Assembly: GCA_022560025.1 (NCBI GenBank)
Contig: JAFISE010000161.1
Location: 1-64,000, forward strand
DNA length: 64,000 nucleotides
Source of the DNA: Stagonosporopsis chrysanthemi
Lineage: Eukaryota > Ascomycota > Dothideomycetes > Pleosporales > Didymellaceae
Direction: 5' to 3'
In this document: in pieces, positions 19,050 through 32,033 of the stretch
Layout of the letters: every line of letters starts with the position of its first letter
How positions within the stretch are numbered: position 1 is the stretch's first letter
Notes under the pieces: model-generated
Seen by the model: the letters and a program-made list of their open reading frames with translations, nothing else
Database searches by the model: none
What the model was told of the DNA's origin: nothing
Translations under genes and position numbers: made by a program

Positions 19050-21875
19050 ATGGCCGAGATCATAGGGCTTGCGGCCAGCGTCCTGCAGATCGGTGGCGCG
19101 GGCGCCAAACTGTCGAACGAACTTTACCACTTCATTAGCACCGCCTCGCGTGCAGATAGCGATGTCTCACGTATCGCGGTCGATGTTGAAGTGACCTCAA
19201 GAGTGCTTGGCAATGTTGGCAAAGTACTGGAAGGAAACAACGCAAAAGACTTGGTGAACAAAGACGCGATACAGCACGCAAAAGACCTCATTAAACAATG
19301 TGAAGAGGTATTCAATGAGCTCTCGGACGTTGTTACGAAAGCGAGGAAGACAGACAGGGATGGGAGAGTGCGCATCGGCTTTAGAGCGAAGATGAGCTGG
19401 CCGATGAAGGAACAACGAGTCGACCTTCTGCGTAGAAGGCTGGAGACACTGAAGAGCAGTCTCTTACTCCTCTTCCATGTGTTGCAGCTGGCGCAAGATA
19501 AGGCTAGGGGGTACGACCAGCTCAGCTCGAAATGAAGGACTCACTAATAGCATGATAGAGATGTCCAAGTCGTAATCCTGGAAGAGCAGAAGAGAAATAT
19601 CCGGGACCTGCATCAGCAACAACAAGAGTCATTTAAGATTCTGAAAGCGCTCGAACAAAAGCTCTACGCGGACAACACTAACTACAGTAGCCCATTACAT
19701 CGTTCTGGTGCATATGCACCAACAGTCCAAAACACCGTCACTGCCACTTCAAATGCACCACCAAATTTCACAGCTGACGAACAAGTCAATCGCAACAACT
19801 TCGCAATGACGCTCTTCATGAGCCTCGGTCCCGACACATCCGACAGCGACGCCGTTATGACGGGTGACGAAGGCGAGCACCTGACGCTTGACGACCTCGC
19901 TGAATGTGTAGCGCACGTGCAGAAATTACTTAGGCGTATCATGGCGCTGCAGGATAGCCTGAAGAGTGGCAACACTGACGAACAACACCACAAGAGGAGG
20001 ATGCACAAGGTCTACCAGCGATTCTGCCGTAAGTTCGAGGCGAGTATCGTGGCCGGCACTGCTGCTGGACAAACGGAGAGTCAGGGTCACCATGATAGGA
20101 AGAACACGCGTGCTTCGACTCGAGTACGATCTGGTTCGCCTTCCGAGCCTCCACCCAGAACACGCAGTCCCCAACGTGTACCGCAGCGCTGTGACTCATC
20201 TGATGCCCCATCCTGGCAGGTTCGGGGACCATGTGTACCGAAGGAAATGCAGACGGCAGGTAATGAACCAGACGAGTGGGCCAGTTGGCGTGATGTGGAT
20301 TCTCGACAAAGGCAGTCTTCAAAACTTGCCTCGCAGCATCGTGGCTCTGTGTCGAGGATGTTGAGTGCCCGTCCACCCAGCACGGCTGTTCGACCTGTGT
20401 TATCCCAACGAAAACCTTCATGCAGAAGGCCGACTTCCTATACAGAGGACTACTACCCAGAACGCCAATCTGGACGTCCTCCGACATCCCGTCACGGATC
20501 AAGAGACAGTCGTGCAGTATCAAACGCGAGCTACTACAACACGCACTCAGAACACCACTCTATGGCCCAGCGTCCCAATCCTTCACGCTATGAGCAGACG
20601 TTAGACGAAAACAGTGATTCGCGGAGCGCACGTGAGAGACACACGGGTATTACCCACAAACGCAGACCGCCATCGTCAAGATCTGCGTGTGGCAATCTGT
20701 ATCCTTCCGCCCGGAGTGGTCCAGTTCCACCAAATTCATACCAGAACCAGCCACTGCCTCATGAGTCTTCGTATGAATCAACACAACTGCCTGTATCAAC
20801 TCACGCGTCCTTCGAGCACAGAGCCCAGCCAGTGCAATTGAGCGGCCGCAGTCGTCTTGCAAGTACAATGGTGGGTGGTTCTGTCACTAGTTCTCCCCGA
20901 CCGCACCATGAGCGCACTTCCTGGGATGAGCTATCTGAGTACAGCTCTTATGATGAGTCTGGGGATAGCGCTAAGCCTAAAAAATCCTCTCTACCAAGTG
21001 CTCGAATGTACGCTCCTGGGCGAGTAGGGGGCAGCCCGAACCCGTTCAATCATGCAAGGAGGAGTCCGTCGCCCTTGCCCGTGGAAGCGTATCGAAAGGA
21101 GGTCGGACATGTGCCAAGGTTTAGAGGTGTGGAGGACCCTTGGTCGTTTCCTGAAATTCCACAACCACGACAGAGCATGAAGGGTTCCAATCAACCACCC
21201 AGTATGAGGGTCAAAACCACAGTCATGACTTCACCATCGCAACAGCCCGATGATCTGAGCTTGAGACGAATTAAACCCGGGTTCGGGCAACATAGGAACC
21301 CCCAAACCAATGAAGACGCCGAGTCGCAGGGAGCCCAAGGCTCCGGCACAAGCCTCGACAATGTGACACAGACAGTCCACGCCCATCGTAGGGCCTACGC
21401 CTCCCCACATCGCCGAGTGCCACGCGCTGTGCCCAGCAGGCACATCAAGCCCAACGCCTACACGTCCGATTCGGACTCCGACTCCACCGATGAAAGCGAC
21501 TCCTCCACCGCACTCCCGGCGCGCATTCGCGTAACACACCCGACCCGCGAATCTCATAACCGTACTCCACCGCCGATGCGGCGGCGCATGTCCATATTAG
21601 TTGAAATCCCTAGTAATTCAGACGGCGCAGGGGAGTATAGTCCGCGCGTTAGTCGTAAGGGGCGGGAGGCCGTTAAGGTACGCTTGAGCGTGGATCATGA
21701 GAGCGAGTCTGGCGGGTCTGGGGAGCAGGATTGGAGGGCTGGGAAGGGGAAAAAGGATGAGGTAGCAGTGGATGTGGATGTGGGGGTTGAGAAAGATCTC
21801 AATACAGATGCGGATATGGATGTGGACATTGTGGACGTACTGCTCGAGCGGTGGACTAAGCCCATTGTGCCATGA
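19050..21875 (+). CDS. Fungal STAND N-terminal-domain protein with long disordered region
   Basis: Two exons, 19050-19510 and 19559-21875, encode about 925 aa. The 48-nt intron (GTACGA to GATAG, with CTAAT) restores DKARG-DVQVVILEEQ. The ATG at 19050 starts MAEIIGLAASVLQIGGAGAKL, the characteristic opening of the fungal N-terminal domain found on STAND/NLR-like proteins and on stand-alone proteins; residues ~1-190 are helical and related to HeLo-like domains. Residues 200-300 continue with helices (coiled-coil-like QQQESFKILKALEQKL). The next 600 residues are Ser/Arg/Pro-rich and probably disordered. The acidic tail ends DVDIVDVLLERWTKPIVP, a C-terminal motif I have seen in related fungal proteins. 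No nucleotide-binding or repeat domain is present, so this is not a full NLR. The function is unknown; relatives are discussed in self/non-self recognition. Confidence 0.8.
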
Positions 21876-22084
21876 CGGTTTCGCAATGACGGTTCCACGA
21901 TGACGGGGAGATGCGTATTTCGTCTGTCCCGCCAATGCTGAATACTGCAGCGCTCGTTCTAGGGGACAGGAAGCATCGTTAGTTGAAAAATTCCTATGCA
22001 TGTACCAATACGTGTCAGGATGCAGACTGCAAGCATTCAGGTATTCTACGAGGATCCGCAATCCTATCATGCTGCTCGCCAGCA

Positions 22085-22666
22085 TCAACACACTCTCATG
22101 CCGAATCTCCCTCTCAACCCCATCCTCCCCTTTCCCCTCCCAACCATACGAACCCCAATCTCAGGCTTCTTCACCAGCGTCTGCAGCACAACACAGTACC
22201 TTTCCGTCAGCTTCCCCAACTTCGCCAACTCTTCCTCGCTCACCTGGCCTCCATCCTCTTTCGTCCCAAACTCCACTTCAAACTGCAGCCGTATTCCCGT
22301 AATCCCCACGGGCGCAGTGCGATCAACTCCCATCGTGCCCTTGAAATCCAGATCCCCCTCTGCACTCACCGTGCCGGACCGCACGGGCAGCCCCAGCGCA
22401 GTGGCCACGGCTTTCAGCGTGACGCCCGCGCAGGCCACCAGCGCGTCGAGCAGCATGTCGCCCGAGCACAGCTCGCCCGAGATGGAGACGTCGTCGCCGC
22501 CCGAGGCGGAGGCGATGGCCGCGCCGGTGGAGAGCTTGCAGGTGATGGAGGAGGAGGAGTCGAGGGAGCCGGTTGATTTCAGCGTCACGATGGCGGAGGC
22601 TGGGTCGGTGCGGTAGCGGTCTTTGATTGGGGCTTGTTTGGCGCGTAGGGCTTGGGCGGCGGACAT
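22085..22666 (-). CDS. OsmC/Ohr-family protein
   Basis: This single-exon gene encodes 193 aa. The C-terminal two thirds show the OsmC fold: SGGDDVSISGELCSGDMLLDALVACAGVTLKAVATALGL and later ERYCVVLQTL. The two active-site cysteines of the family are present, one in the VACAG helix and one in ERYC. OsmC/Ohr proteins are dimeric thiol peroxidases that reduce organic hydroperoxides; fungal members are often mitochondrial or cytosolic. The N-terminal 25 residues are basic and could help organelle import, but this is not clear. It converges with the STAND-N-domain gene (209 bp between stop codons). Confidence 0.88.
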   Translation of the reverse strand: MSAAQALRAKQAPIKDRYRTDPASAIVTLKSTGSLDSSSSITCKLSTGAAIASASGGDDVSISGELCSGDMLLDALVACAGVTLKAVATALGLPVRSGTVSAEGDLDFKGTMGVDRTAPVGITGIRLQFEVEFGTKEDGGQVSEEELAKLGKLTERYCVVLQTLVKKPEIGVRMVGRGKGRMGLRGRFGMRVC

Positions 22667-25600
22667 TGTTTGGGAGGGGGGTGAGGGAGATGGGGTTTGT
22701 GTGGTTGGGAGTGTTACGATTGAAGAAGCAGTTTGAGGATGTTTGCTTTGTGAATGGGATACGGGGTGGGTAGAGTAGTACGCGGGGAAATGGGAGCTAC
22801 GCGGTTGCCCCGCGTTGCCTTTCGAGCGGGTGAATCAAAGAGGAAAGTACGTGGAACTCGATCCGTGCATGATGATCCTCACCAGTTCCATGTATCCGAG
22901 GCGCGTGGACGTTGTCAGCATTGGAGGTAAGTAGGAAAGCGAAAGTAATATGAGTGGTTGTCACATCTCAAAGTTCTTGCCGAATGCGGTAATTTTGAAG
23001 AAGTGTCGATCATGGTAGAATTATTCGTCAATTGTTACACCTCGATGTTACCAAAGTAGACTAGCGGCCGTAAGCAAGCACCGGCTTTCCCCATCTGTAC
23101 ATGCCCTCTTATATAAGAATGCTGAAGTACTTTTCTTTTGGTTAACAGAGTGGCGGAGGACTTGACATAATTGAACACCTGGGAGGTATTCGATACGCAC
23201 AGGCGAGGTAGCATTGATGCAATCGTGACGGTTGGTGGAGACATTGTTGCACATCTATCCGCAGTGCTGCTGGGTGACAAATTTGGAGGCAGTCGACCCA
23301 AATAATACCACTTTCAACGCTTTCGTGACTGCGTACGTTGACCTCGTTGTCGATAGCTGTTTGACTCGCGGCTTGGCGCTGGTGCTGCACCACTAGTAGC
23401 TTGCAGGTGGTTCGTAATATGGTTGAGATATCCAGTCTTATTGCATTGCTTGATGGTCTTGCGCATCTTGATGATGTCGCGAATGAGTCTGAAGGGCATC
23501 TTTGCTACGTGCTGGGTCTGTCTTTGATTTGGAGAATATGTGTTGATGCGTGAAAGGGTGAGTTCTTTGCAGTGCAATATGATTTCCGACGCTTCAAGTG
23601 TAAAGTGTGGGGTAGCAAAATGGATGTGTGCTGGCGAGCAGGGGAGAGAGAAATGAGCAGTCTTTGTTTCCTGAGGGAGCCATTAATCTGAATGATTTTC
23701 TTTGGTTGAGCTTACATTTCCACGTTCTGTTTCTTTCGAAACCTGGCTGTGAACACTTTTTGATAGACCCTAGTATTACATTTGGACATCCTCTAAAGAA
23801 CCAGCGAATGAGACAAAGTAATCTTATATCCAGTCTCAATATTCCACGATATGAACAGATTTGAACTTTGGAACTGGTCTTCACTTGAACTTGGTTTTGA
23901 ACTCGGTTTGATTCGTGAGAGCGCGCAAATTTGTGTATTCCGCATTGGAAAAAGACAGTATGGTGTGACCTTGGTCTTGCACGCTGGCTACTTTCTGGTA
24001 CATTGAGAACGCGAACCAGGTGGCTACGCTTCCACAATGCGGAACAATGCTTTTAACACATTGGATCCTCGAGGTGTTCGAATTATTAGTGCAGCAATCC
24101 GATTTCCATTTGCCACTCTTTCCTGGATATTTCAAGCAGTCCGTGAAGATTCAGGTGGGCACGACGTTCACAGGTAGATAACCACGAAGAACATGTGGTT
24201 CAGGAAGAGTGGATGGATCCATAATAGCCACCTCAAGAGCACCAAGTCTGCATCGTCTACAATCTAGCTCCTCAAGAATCGGGACATGCTCTTCCAAGGC
24301 CCCGCTTCCGCACAAGTTTTGTAGATCACATATAGCGCTGCTGTAATTACTTCGGTCTGATGTTACATGGTTCCTGGAGTAAGTCTCTCGGAGCCAGACG
24401 TTTGAAGATCTTGGGCCTTGTGATATATCGCTACTATCTAATGTCATTACAGTTAATATATCTGGAGTGTTGCGGAGCGAGTGATGCGTTTGTATTTGGC
24501 ATCGTGACTCTTGCTATGGGCAGACACAGTTGCAGTGTATCGGAGAATGTGTAGATGAAGTGAATGCAACATTCGTGCAATTTTGACGTACTTGCCTTTG
24601 CGAATTGCCGACATTATTATAGAGCTACCAACGAAATCACAGCTTGAGCCATCAAAGACTGCAAGTGGCCATGTCAAAATTCTTTTCTTTAACCTAAGCA
24701 CTTATATTCCTCAGTGTCTCCAGCCCATTACCTAGCGACAAACGGAACTGCTCTTGCACCAGGTCATAAACACTTTCTAGACACCACTCAGAAGCAATGA
24801 ATCTATGTCCAAATCACCTGTCTCCACCTTACCCACACCTGCGCACTCGCCCACCTCGCTCTCCACGTACCACCGAGGTAACCCATCCGGTGTGCGCGTC
24901 CGGTGAGCACCTTCCTAGCCCGCTCCTAGCCTCCTGTCAGAACGGCAGAACAGCGGATTTTTGCGCGTTGACAGCGCGTATTTACGGGAGCCCAGGAACG
25001 CGAACAAGCAACACGAGGGCTCCACTACTTGTGATTGGGTGCGTTGTTGTTGGCGAGACGAGTGCGAAATAGGCGACGCGGGCGTGCCTGGCTGCACGAG
25101 CTCCACGTTCGAGACCAGTGGCGACGGGGGTTCCGCTCTTGCCGGGTCAGCGGTTGGGGTGCTGTTTGTCAGCCTGTGGAGGCTGGTGTCAGTCAGTGCA
25201 GTGTTGACACGGACAGAAGAGCGGGACGCAAGGATGTTCGATGGAGTCGATGGAGTCGATGGAGTCGATGGAGTCCATGGGCTGTTGGTGGTTGTGGCCT
25301 GTTGAAGCCGTCGCTCTTCGTTAGCTGTTGCTGCAATAGTTCGTGGAAGGTTCGAAGCTGCTGCACAAATCCTTTAGCTCAACGTCTGCAGCATGTCAGC
25401 TGGCCTGAAAGCCGCTGATCAGAGCGGCTGGAGTTCCCCTAACCTCCAAGCCTCCTACGAATCTGTCTATATCACCGAGCTCACTGGTCGAAAGCAGGAG
25501 GTAGACTTTCTGATCTAGGACATGGACAGACAAGCTTGCCGTTAATGCCAGGGGATCACATTCTGACGCAGCAAAGTTTCGGGTACATGCGTGCGATTTC

Positions 25601-28600
25601 AAAGCTCCGAGAAACCATGCAGCACTAATTAAGACGAGGAGATTGAGGCGCGCCAGTCATCGCTCGCAGGTCAGGTTTCCGAATCCGGATGCGATAGCCA
25701 GTCCCTGGCCTCGAGATCGCATGTAATGTAGAGCGTTAATCGCACGACGTGGGTCAGTAAGCTGTGTGGTCGTGTGTCCAGATCGGCTGCGCCTGAGTAG
25801 CGGCATAGTGACCACACCATTTTTGATATGGACCGCCCAGACATGCCAGAGCAGTGGAATCGATACATCGGAAGGTTCATTGGAGCGAGGCCGGCTGTTT
25901 CAGTAGCACACACGTGTTGAGACAGTTATGACACTTGGTAGCGTTCTGCTTTGCGTGAGCGTTCTCGAATTTGGCACCTGCATAATTAGGTGCGGTTATT
26001 GACAGGTACGGACATGAGTCCTTGTTGGAGCCATGCCAATCCTATCTATGGCTCCGATGATTGTAAATGGCTGCTTCGTGTGCGTGAAACTCAACGACGG
26101 TATTACTGTCTACCTTCGTCGCATGAACGAACAGGCCCGCCACCAGTTCGCGAACTTCTTAGAGAGATCGACGCTATGAAAGCGCCCCAAATCGATCGAC
26201 AATAACAAGGAGAAGGCTTCGGATGTGGGCGCAAAGGTTCTGTGACTAAATCAAGTTCGCAGCCAACCTTTACAATTGCACAAGCCTTTGCTGCTGCGTT
26301 TTCAGGCAATGCTCGACGTTCTGGTGTGCGGCAATCTGCTTCCGTTGGCTTGCCAATGACGTTCGTCCTCGCTACCAACGCAAACGATCTTTATCCCCGC
26401 CACAGCAGTGGCACCGCAACGCTGATCCACAGGTGGGCATTGGGAGACCCGCTCGTGATTGTCATCATCAGATACGGAAGGCGGATGTCACTCCAGGTTG
26501 CGTTGATCGATGCTCCGCATTCTTTGTTTGAAAGTGAACTGTACTTCTGCACAGAGACGGTGCGTTATTCGGATTGTCGACATTCGAGGTGTGCATACAC
26601 AATGATTGAGATAGTCCGCGTCGGACCCATTACTGAGAGACTCATAATACCCGAGCACTTGCGGATTCGAGACCGCAATTGACAAATCCTGAGGTCGGGG
26701 GATGGAATTGTTGCGAGTCATGAAACGGAAAGATCGCCAACATCGATCTGCACAAACCACAGCTGAAAGGCAAGACGAACCGAACTCGGTCGGATAAGGC
26801 TCGCTGATGAGCAGGGTCCATAGCGGCTGTCGCTAACCATCCGCGCGTGCTGATTTTAGATCGCGTCGGGCTAAGCTGAGCCACCGAGCAGACAAGTGAC
26901 ACTTTGGGTCGCTTGACGGTACGAACAGCAGGTGAAGGTGCCGATTCGTACATCTAAGCCACCCAATAGTCATTCGCATCCGAACAGTAACGGTCTGTTT
27001 AGTTCCAGATCTTAGCACGGATCGAATTGAGTTGGGTTACTGATGCGGACATGAACAAAGATGTTCCTGCGCTGCTCTTGCAATACAGACAGGATGATCG
27101 AAATGGGACAGAAAACATGCTCTTATGTTCTGTAATTGTGAAAGCCAATATCCAGTATGCCAGCATGGGCAACTCTTCGCGATGCATGTCCCAATTGAGT
27201 GGCAGATGCTTTTTGCGCAGAAATAAGGTTTCGTAGCCGAGTAAGGGGAGACTTTCAAACACATAGTTGTAAAATCAAAGGGACCAGATATCAATAGAAC
27301 ACAATACGTTAGAGACTGTTGGCGTGTACAACAAGACGTCCGTGTCTCAAGCTGTGCGGGGCGTGCAATGGAAGATATCGTGACTCTGTTGCTTTTGTTA
27401 TTGATTATTCGAGTGATGGCGCTATTGATTGGAAGCCTTTCTTTGTTCCAGCAGCACACTGCTTTGACATTGGGTCGCGAGCATGTCCTCAACAAATCAG
27501 TCGCGTGCCTGATGCATGGTAACGTCTTGTGTGGAGGGCCGTGGCGCTTGTTACACATGGCATATGGTTGACATCTGACAGCACGTAAATAAAGACGGTA
27601 CTGCATATTGTAGTCGGCAAAAAAGTGAAGGAGCAAAAAGGTCCAAGTGGTGTGCAGACTGAGCCTCCGCGAGGCACTATGTCTTCTCTCATTCCTTGAT
27701 GATCAGGTTGAGCGGTTCCCGAGCTCATCGAGATAATGCAACAATGGAAATCGGACGCATGGTCCTAATGCAACACGGGCAGGAGGCAAGACAGGGTCTG
27801 CAGGTGGCCAATACGAAGCGTACATGGGTGCGCTTTGCAGGATTGATAGGGCCCGAGGTAGTCCGTTATCGCGATTGTAATGTGGCTCCTTGTGCGAGTT
27901 CGCGACAAAATGCAATGCCAAACAGGGATGTTTAGGCATTCCTCAAGGGCTCTGCCCCGGGGACCGGGTACGAGTTGATGCCGTGGACGTCTGTGGGCGA
28001 AGGCGAATGATTTCGACTGGAGGGAAATTCACGCCGTGTATCGACAAGGTCAAGGAAAGGCACATTACCCATGCATTGTGTAACTGTTCTACAGAGACAG
28101 ACGACAGCGATTGCGGCCCTTCTACGCAAACATGTGTTTGCTGTCACGACTGCGTAGAACTGCGATGAATGCACATCCTGGTAGATACGGTCCAAGTTCC
28201 ACTCTGGTGGCAGAGCGCAAGCTTCGAGCGGGTGTCACAAATGTTACCACGTTCGTTTTTCTGCTTTTCGTCTATTTGGCGCTGTCCAACACCGGGTTTC
28301 CCGAAGGACTCAGGCCATAGCACATGACTTGATCGACTGTACCACTTAGATTAAGACGGTGACCAACACGACAGTTGCGCAGGACAGTCGTTTGTGCAGC
28401 TATCCATCAACTAACGAGCAGTACATGTCTAAGTTATCGGGAGGCCCACCGTGGTGATGTTTTGGAACGAAACTCGTCTTAGTGTGCGGTAGTTTCGACG
28501 CCGCCTGATCTTTACAATAAGGCTAGCGAGAAAGGCCGTTGAGCGCCTGGTCTGGCGCGGGGGTTTCCGAAAGCAATAGTGTGCGTCGAATTGTCCTTGT

Positions 28601-31600
28601 TTGAGAAGCCGGGTATGGTGCAGCTCCAGAGCCAGATGGAGCTGCTCTCAACATCATGGCGTTCGTGGCGTCAACCGTGTATGACAGTGCAGCTCTGTGA
28701 CCGGCGGTCCGATGTGGGAAGGACGGTAAGACGGGAGGCTGTGTGCTGTCCATGCAAGGGTTAACTCACGATACTGAACCGTCGTCATGGAATAGTGGCC
28801 AGCATGTCTCTTGTTCTGGACGCTGCATCACTGATGAAAGCCGCGTTGACAACGTTCCGGCTCCGGCATTAATGGCGGCGAGTAGCCGGGAGGAACTTGG
28901 ATTGGGTGGAAGCAGGCCCTGAAGCTTATTGGGGTTTAGTCGTGACGCGACGGCGACGCTACACGTACTGACAGCCCCTGGATGACGGCGCAAAAGAACT
29001 GGGTCTTGGCGGCACACAGCAAAACAAAGTGACGGACTGTCAGGCGGTCAGCTGCTGCGGTGCGACCATGTGGCGGTCCCCAGCGCTTCCGCATGGTCGC
29101 ATCGTACCTTGTGTGAGGTCTCGCTGGGGTGGTGAGCACGCAGCTGCGCGTCCAATCCAGAGATCAATAGCAGGGCGGTTCCAAGGCAAAGGTTCGTCCT
29201 CGAGCCAGGATGCTGCAGCCGAAGATGTTCGACAGTAGCCATGATCCCGGCGTGTGGCGGGCGGGGCTCGTAGGCACACGAAGCTGTAGCGGTCAGGACT
29301 TGGGACAGAACAAACGTGAAGCCAACCGTGCAGTGTGAAGGCACGCAGGCCGGGTGCTCCGCTTGGCGAGCAGGTGTGTCAAATCTCGCGGCTCGCCGAA
29401 AAGCCAGGTGCAGGTCCGGCTCGCCTGCCGGATCTGACAGAGACGGGAGCGGGCGGAGACTCGAACTCGAGGTTTGAAGACGCGAAACGCAATGCCCGTC
29501 ATGGTTGGGCTGGGCACTCATCAAGGTTTCGTAGAATTCAATAGCTGCAACGTCGCCAGTGCAGAGAGTTCGCTCCGCGGGCGTTCCAAACGCGCCTGAG
29601 GCTGCGCAACCACACATTCGCAGCGGCCCTGGATCTTGCTCTCGGCGCTGCGTGGTGAGCGACGAGCGCAGCGTTTGGTGCAATGTTTGATCGGCCGGCT
29701 AGCGGAAAAGATCAGCGCGTCGGGAAGGCGCGACCCTCGATGGAGGAAGGCGCGTGCACCCCTGCTGCCAATCAGATCCGCTCTAGCGCACTTGGCCATC
29801 GTTGCACCTCCCGCAAACTGCAACCAGCGTCGTTAGACAGCTGTCAACCGCCCGCCCCGAAAAAGGGGCTGAATCCACCCGCGACCAGGTTGCGCGCTGG
29901 CAGGCGCTGCTGGCTTGACATCATGGCTGTCATCGCCCTCGTCGCAGCCCGCCGTTGGCAGCTGTCCACACGTGTGCGTGCCTCGCTCGTAGTCGAGGCT
30001 GAGGTTCGTAGCATCGACTGCGTCAACTGCGTCAGACGCTGTGCTGGTAGACGGCACTCAATGGCAGGCTGCAGACTCCATGGCAGACTTGCCCCTCTGA
30101 TTGTGCGTGCACTGGCTGTTTGAGACAAACTCGAGCGCGAGTCAACCCCAGCACTGCACCGCAGGGCAATGCTGTCGAGCGCCGACGGCTCCCCTCTGCT
30201 CTGTGTCTGTCTCGTGGGAGACCGCTGTCGACGATCATCCGTAATCAATCTGAATTTTGACGGGCAGCCAGATGAGCATGTCGTTGCTCCAGCTGCTGAT
30301 CCTGTGCCACGGTTGACTGCTCAAAACTCTCTGCTGCAGCACTAGCCCCATCTCACACCACGACACAACAGCGAGCCTTCCGCTCCTGGCTGCTGGAAAG
30401 GCTTTGTTGCACGGCTGTACACGCTCGTCAGCCACCAGCCTGGTTTGGGCCTGCGGCAGCTGTCTACCGGACATGGTGCCATCTGCTGGGACCACAAAGA
30501 ATCCATCGGCGTGGCTCCAGCGTGCACAGCATGTCACTACCTCGGATGGACCTCCGCTCTGGTCGAGGGTACGGTCGCAGGCCATGTCGTTCATGTTGCG
30601 TCTGCTCCTCCGAGCTCGCGGAGAGCCCTTCACGGCGCCCTGCTTCAATAGTCCCAATCAGCCGTCATCATGATACCGTGCAACCGGTCCCTGGTACAGC
30701 TGGGAGTCAGTGCAGGCTCATCTCGCCAGTGCTTCGCTGGACGACAAGTGCGATGGCGAGATGCACGAACTGCTTTTGTTCGAGGACAAATGCATCCGGC
30801 CTGTCCTGCGCCCGCGTCGAGTGAGGAATGCGGAGGATGTCCTCATGGTAGGTGCACGCGAGCTAAGGCGAGGCTGCCAAGTGCGAACTTTGTTCTGCAC
30901 AAAGTTGGCAGCAGTAAAGGCCTACGACGATCGTTTGCAGGCCAGCCAGATCTTGGCTCCTGCCCGCTGTCGCTGTGATGGAACGTTGACAGCTCGCTGC
31001 TGCGGCGCCCGGTGTGTGGGAACGAGGATGAGGTAATCGATCCGCAGCCAGTGAAAGGCACGCGACGAAATAGGCTGCGAACAGAAGCGGCCCCTGCTCG
31101 TTTCTATGTCGAGTCAGATGCAGCAAGATCTGCGTCGATGCGAGTCTGGCAAGTAGTGGAGACAAGCGGCGATGCTCTAATGGCGCGCCCAGCGTAAGGC
31201 CTGCAGCAGATAGCGCGGCTTCACCACCGGCTCGTGCCTCGAGTTCTGCGGCGTAGTGGGAGGCCCTCTGATTCCTCTCCCAGCCAAAAGCCCGCGTTGT
31301 GCACGCTCGGAGAATATAGGCCAAACCTTAACTCGCACCTGTCAGAAGCGCAGACGTCGTGCTAGACGCGCCTGTCTGTCCTCCACTGGCGCTTGCTAGC
31401 ATTCCCCTGGCGCATTACCTGGTTGCAAGATCGCGCTGCATGGTTGAAGTACGGCCCGTTGCAGTCTTGCTTTGCCCAGAAACGCCTCCTTCGCCGTGGA
31501 TCTGTTCTTAAACACCTTCCGCCCGTCACCACCCTGACCATTCCCGCGAACTGCTGTGTGCTTGCGCCGGCTCATCTCTTCCCACTCAATTGCGACACAC

Positions 31601-31942
31601 CATCTGTACATTGCTGCAATCAATCATCACTTCCTGTACTATAATTCGGTCCCGGATTTTTCAAACATTCTCATTACCGGTATATCTGCGATATATTCGT
31701 GGTCAGGAGCTGCCCTGGTTTCTGGCACCTTAAGTCGTCCATTACCCTTCGGATCATCACGGTTTGAATTGCTCATTATTGGGTGCGTAAGTCATAACCT
31801 AATGTTCAGTTCCTCTCTCCTCTTCCCTGGTTCAGAGCCTTTGTTCAATCAGACCACAGCGTTGGCTGTCAGTCATTGGGGGCCCAATTACCCTGAGCCA
31901 TGGATCGCAACCCTCCAACGACATACTGACAACCATGAACAG
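22667..31942. other. 9.3 kb gene-poor stretch
   Basis: No open frame here has a recognisable domain, and none has the codon pattern of the neighbouring genes. The base composition is not AT-rich, so it does not look like a heavily RIP-mutated repeat island; 28.9-31.3 kb is GC-rich. No tRNA, 5S rRNA, terminal inverted repeats or transposase motifs were recognised. A 9-bp minisatellite lies at 25240-25275. The region may hold long non-coding RNAs, decayed elements or regulatory DNA for the homeobox gene to the right. Confidence 0.5.
25240..25275. repeat. Minisatellite, 4 x 9 bp
   Basis: Four perfect copies of gatggagtc are followed by a partly matching unit. Confidence 0.9.
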
Positions 31943-31950
31943 TATATAAG
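31943..31950 (+). promoter_or_regulatory. TATA box upstream of the homeobox gene
   Basis: A perfect TATATAAG lies 91 bp before the chosen ATG at 32034. If used, transcription would begin around 31975-31985, which favours the ATG at 32034 over the in-frame ATGs at 31962 and 31971. Confidence 0.55.
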
Positions 31951-32033
31951 AGCCTGCAGTTTTGCAAGTCATGGAGTATCTCACACTTCAGGATATTCCG
32001 CATCGCCACTGTAGCACTGTACACTCACACAAC

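Noticed and set aside
29440..29480. B-box-like actcgaactcgag
   Set aside because: The flanking bases do not form a T stem of proper length, and no A box lies at a suitable distance.
29048..29683. 211-codon minus-strand open frame in the gene desert
   Set aside because: GC-rich region with open frames on many strands and phases; composition and lack of motifs suggest chance.
22667..32033. Search for transposon remnants
   Set aside because: No transposase, reverse transcriptase or integrase motifs and no clear terminal repeats were found by eye; a database search would be needed to exclude old copies.
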